Assembly (NCBI RefSeq): GCF_009796285.1
Contig: NZ_CP047020.1
Location: 8,680,001-8,744,000 of the forward strand
Origin: Streptomyces broussonetiae
GTDB taxonomy: Bacteria; Actinomycetota; Actinomycetes; Streptomycetales; Streptomycetaceae
Direction of reading: 5' to 3'
Length of the DNA: 64,000 bases
Shown: piece by piece, positions 61,853 to 64,000 of the stretch
Layout: every line of letters begins with the position of its first letter
How positions within the stretch are numbered: the stretch's first letter is position 1
Program-made: the position numbers and the translations under genes
The notes under the pieces: generated by a model
The model's input: the letters and a program-made list of their open reading frames with translations, nothing else
Database searches by the model: none
What the model was told of the DNA's origin: nothing

Positions 61853-63826
61853 ATGACCACCTGCTCTTCATCCGACCGCCCCGAAGACGCCCTCTTGGCC
61901 TCCGCGCCGGCCCCCACAGGCGTCAGCAACCCGTTCCCGCACCTTCTGACACCACCGGCACCACCGGCACCGCCCGAAGGTCTCCAGCAGGACCCGGACA
62001 CTCAGCAGCCGGTCCGCAGTGAAGCCGGGGTCCGCGACGCGGCCGTGGGGTCCCACGGGGCCGCGTACGACGACGCCGGTGCCACGTACGCCGATCCCCT
62101 GCGCGGCCTGGTCCGCTCGGCCGTGGCCGACCGGCCGCTCGAGGACGTCGTCCGGCTCATCACGCTGCTGGAAAGCTCGCCCGAGCACGCCCGGACCGCT
62201 GCCGACGCGCTGCGTGCGGTCGGACTCGACCGGTCCGTCGAGGATCTCGCCCACCTGATCACCCTGCTCACTCGGCCGCCCCGGGAGATCGGCGGCGCGG
62301 ACGAGGCGATCCGCGCCGCCGCGGAGGGCCGTCCCCTCGAGGACGTCACCCTGCTGATACGGCTGCTGCACGACACCCCCTTGGAGCCCCACTGCGGGCA
62401 GACCGTCATACAGGCGGCGGCCGTCCATCGGCCCGTCGAGGAACTCGCCGAGCTGATCAGCCAGTTGGCGGCGGACCGCAGCGGGAGCGGGCCCGGCCCG
62501 CTGCCCGGTACCGCCCACCTGGTGCCCATCGAGGCGGCGTTCGCACCCGCCGCCGTGCCGGACCCTCCCGCCGACCGGCAGGACCCGCGGACCGCGGGGC
62601 GGCTCACGGAGGACGGGCCCACGGCGGCCCGTCTCACGGAGGCCCGTCTCACGGAGGCCCGTCTCACGGAGGACGGGCCCACGGCGGCCCGTCTCACGGA
62701 GGCCCGGCCCACGGAGGCCCGGCCCACGGAGGAGTGGCCCACGGAGGAGTGGCCCACGGGGGAGTGGCCCGCGTACGACCTGTCGGCGTACGAACAGTCG
62801 GCGAACGACCTGTCAGCGATCGCGAGGCCCGCGGAGGAGGAGCTGTCGACGGCGCGCCGGTTCGCGACGGACCGGCGCGCGGCGGCCGGATCGGTGGCGG
62901 ACTGGTCCATGGCGGTCGGGCCGACGACGGACAGGACCGAGATGGACTGGGCCGCGACGGACTGGTCCGCCACGGAGACAGCCACGGCGTCCCGGTCCAC
63001 GGTGGACGTGGCGGCGGCTTGTGAGGGAGGGGCGGTCGGGCCGGTGGTGGATGAGCTGGTGCCGGTCCGGCCGGTGACGATTCGGCCGGTGGCGTCCCGG
63101 CCCATGGCGGACGCGGTGGCGGCTTGTGAGGGAGGGGCGGTCGGGCCGGTGGTGGATGAGCTGGTGCCGGTCCGGCCGGTGACGATTCGGCCGGTGGCGT
63201 CCCGGCCCATGGCGGACGCGGTGGCGGCTTGCAAGAGAGGGGCGGTCCGGCCTGTGTCGGACCAGACCGTGTCGGACCAGACCATGTCGGATCAGACCGT
63301 ATCGGACCGGACGGTGTCGGAGCGGTCCACGGTGGACGCGGTGGTGGGGCGCAAGGGGGCAGCTGGGCGGCCGGCCGTGCGCCGTTCCGCGGCCGGCCGG
63401 GGACGGGGCCGTCGGAGTTCTCGGGCGGCGGTCCGGACCGCCCGGGGCGCCGCGCTGCTCGTCCTCCTGTGCGGCGTGGCCCACGCCCCGCGCTCCTGGG
63501 CCGGACTGTCCCGGAGCGTACCCCTGGCCGGTGCCGTCGCCTCGGGTCTGTGCGTGCTGCTGGCTTTGGCGCTCGCCCTGCCCCTGCGTGCGGCGCAGGT
63601 CCGGCTCGGTACGGCGCTCGCCGCGCTCGGTGTCGGCGCGGCCCTCGCCGTCGGGCCGGCGCTCGGCTGGCGGCTCGGCCTGCCGGGCCGGCCCCCGCTG
63701 TGGGACATGACGCTGGCCCCGCGGTGGCTCGCCGGTACGGCGGCGGCGGCGACCGCGCTGGCGGCCCTGGCAGTGTTGCTGACCGGCCTGGTCACCGGCC
63801 GCGCCCGCCGCGACACCGTAGGCTGA
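61853..63826 (+). CDS. Repeat-rich membrane protein of unknown function
   Basis: 657 residues. Residues 80-210 hold four related helical units of about 32-37 residues (VADRPLEDVVRLITLLESSP, LDRSVEDLAHLITLLTRPP, AEGRPLEDVTLLIRLLHDTP, VHRPVEELAELISQLAAD): consensus R-P/S-L/V-E-D/E-x3-L-I-x-L-L. Residues 240-510 are low-complexity and made of tandem duplications visible in the DNA. The last 130 residues contain four transmembrane helices. Divergent from the SpoIIE phosphatase at 61623, which suggests shared regulation. Family unknown to me; a scaffold or anti-sigma-type partner is only a guess. Confidence 0.72.
   Translation: MTTCSSSDRPEDALLASAPAPTGVSNPFPHLLTPPAPPAPPEGLQQDPDTQQPVRSEAGVRDAAVGSHGAAYDDAGATYADPLRGLVRSAVADRPLEDVVRLITLLESSPEHARTAADALRAVGLDRSVEDLAHLITLLTRPPREIGGADEAIRAAAEGRPLEDVTLLIRLLHDTPLEPHCGQTVIQAAAVHRPVEELAELISQLAADRSGSGPGPLPGTAHLVPIEAAFAPAAVPDPPADRQDPRTAGRLTEDGPTAARLTEARLTEARLTEDGPTAARLTEARPTEARPTEEWPTEEWPTGEWPAYDLSAYEQSANDLSAIARPAEEELSTARRFATDRRAAAGSVADWSMAVGPTTDRTEMDWAATDWSATETATASRSTVDVAAACEGGAVGPVVDELVPVRPVTIRPVASRPMADAVAACEGGAVGPVVDELVPVRPVTIRPVASRPMADAVAACKRGAVRPVSDQTVSDQTMSDQTVSDRTVSERSTVDAVVGRKGAAGRPAVRRSAAGRGRGRRSSRAAVRTARGAALLVLLCGVAHAPRSWAGLSRSVPLAGAVASGLCVLLALALALPLRAAQVRLGTALAALGVGAALAVGPALGWRLGLPGRPPLWDMTLAPRWLAGTAAAATALAALAVLLTGLVTGRARRDTVG
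62601..62770 (+). repeat. In-frame 15-bp tandem repeats in the membrane protein gene
   Basis: Units such as GCCCGTCTCACGGAG and GCCCGGCCCACGGAG recur about ten times, encoding variants of ARLTE, ARPTE and EWPTE (pentapeptides). Probably expanded by slippage or unequal recombination. Confidence 0.85.
63014..63223 (+). repeat. 105-bp perfect or near-perfect tandem duplication
   Basis: Two copies, 63014-63118 and 63119-63223, encode a 35-residue unit (AACEGGAVGPVVDELVPVRP at its start). A third partial copy begins at 63224. The period is a multiple of three, so the frame is kept. Confidence 0.92.
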
Positions 63827-63827
63827 C

Positions 63828-64000
63828 TCACTGCGCCGGGCCGGCCGCACGCCGGCCGCCCGGCTCGGCCCCACCGGTGTGCACCGGACGCAGTACGAGG
63901 TGGCCGTCCGTCCGGGCGGCCACCATGGCGAACGGGAAGGTGTCCGCCTCCAGGCACATCGCCACGTCCCCGGGGTGGACACCGGCCCAGCCGCGCCGTA
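63828..64000 (-). CDS. C-terminal part of a hypothetical protein (runs off the window)
   Basis: A reverse frame with GC-rich third positions enters the window at 64000 and stops at a TGA at 63828. It reads [39 protein letters not shown] and a basic, Ala/Gly-rich tail. No family recognised from this fragment. Convergent with the repeat-rich membrane protein gene, 1 base between their stops. Confidence 0.55.
   Translation of the reverse strand, partial: RRGWAGVHPGDVAMCLEADTFPFAMVAARTDGHLVLRPVHTGGAEPGGRRAAGPAQ

Overview
The window is about 64 kb of very high-GC DNA. Genes start with ATG or GTG, third codon positions are almost all G or C, several starts look leaderless, and the content includes mycothiol enzymes, DUF574 methyltransferase, streptogrisin, an EfeUO fusion and SpoIIE-type phosphatases. 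Together these point to a Streptomyces chromosome, probably an arm or arm-proximal region because catabolic, secreted and regulatory genes dominate. I see no rRNA, tRNA, insertion sequence, prophage or CRISPR array.

Layout. 1-690: the edge of a gene for a degenerate polyketide-type acyltransferase-like protein. 0.9-7.4 kb: a formaldehyde/mycothiol pair (hydroxymethyl-mycothiol dehydrogenase plus metallo-beta-lactamase fold hydrolase), a DUF4180 protein, two SDRs, a LysR regulator, a mycothiol-dependent maleylpyruvate-isomerase-like protein and an L,D-transpeptidase. 7.4-10 kb: divergent Gfo/Idh oxidoreductase and ROK regulator around a palindrome cluster. 10-18 kb: small conserved protein, membrane-anchored streptogrisin-like protease, methyltransferase, MalY-type aminotransferase, F420/PPOX protein, a large secreted alpha/beta hydrolase, and a TetR regulator with a zinc-ribbon/OB-fold protein that share an operator sequence. 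19-25 kb: a hybrid DeoR/LacI regulator and a CUT1 sugar ABC transporter operon (binding protein, two permeases, 2-hydroxyacid dehydrogenase; no ATPase). 25-34.4 kb: ATP-grasp protein, PL8 polysaccharide lyase, peptidoglycan-binding protein, a 40-bp minisatellite, RpiR regulator, GT39-like membrane glycosyltransferase and the broken tail of a PAP2-type surface protein.

34.5-40.3 kb: an unknown toroid-like protein, a P-loop kinase, then a beta-phosphoglucomutase and GH65 phosphorylase that together should turn an alpha-glucoside into glucose 6-phosphate. 40.5-43.1 kb: BlaI/MecI regulator with a clear operator, a coupled small ORF, a flippase-like membrane protein and an orphan but catalytically complete proteasome beta subunit. 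43.2-47.3 kb: a five-gene overlapping operon dedA / PAP2 / PAP2 / response regulator / histidine kinase, which looks like a lipid-carrier or envelope unit. 47.4-53.6 kb: metals and redox, with an iron-box-preceded efeUO-efeB operon, a Ni/Co transporter behind a Nur-like box, and a soluble transhydrogenase. 53.7-64 kb: a small acidic protein, GH15 hydrolase, two tandem SpoIIE-type phosphatases and, divergent from them, a repeat-rich membrane protein of unknown function.

Main points for follow-up: the shared TetR operators, the palindrome cluster at the ROK/Gfo pair, matching BlaI-type operators at two loci, the orphan proteasome subunit, the phosphatase/repeat-protein locus, the minisatellite, and a 14-bp duplication that breaks the PAP2-type gene. 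All functional calls are from reading the sequence; no database search was run.
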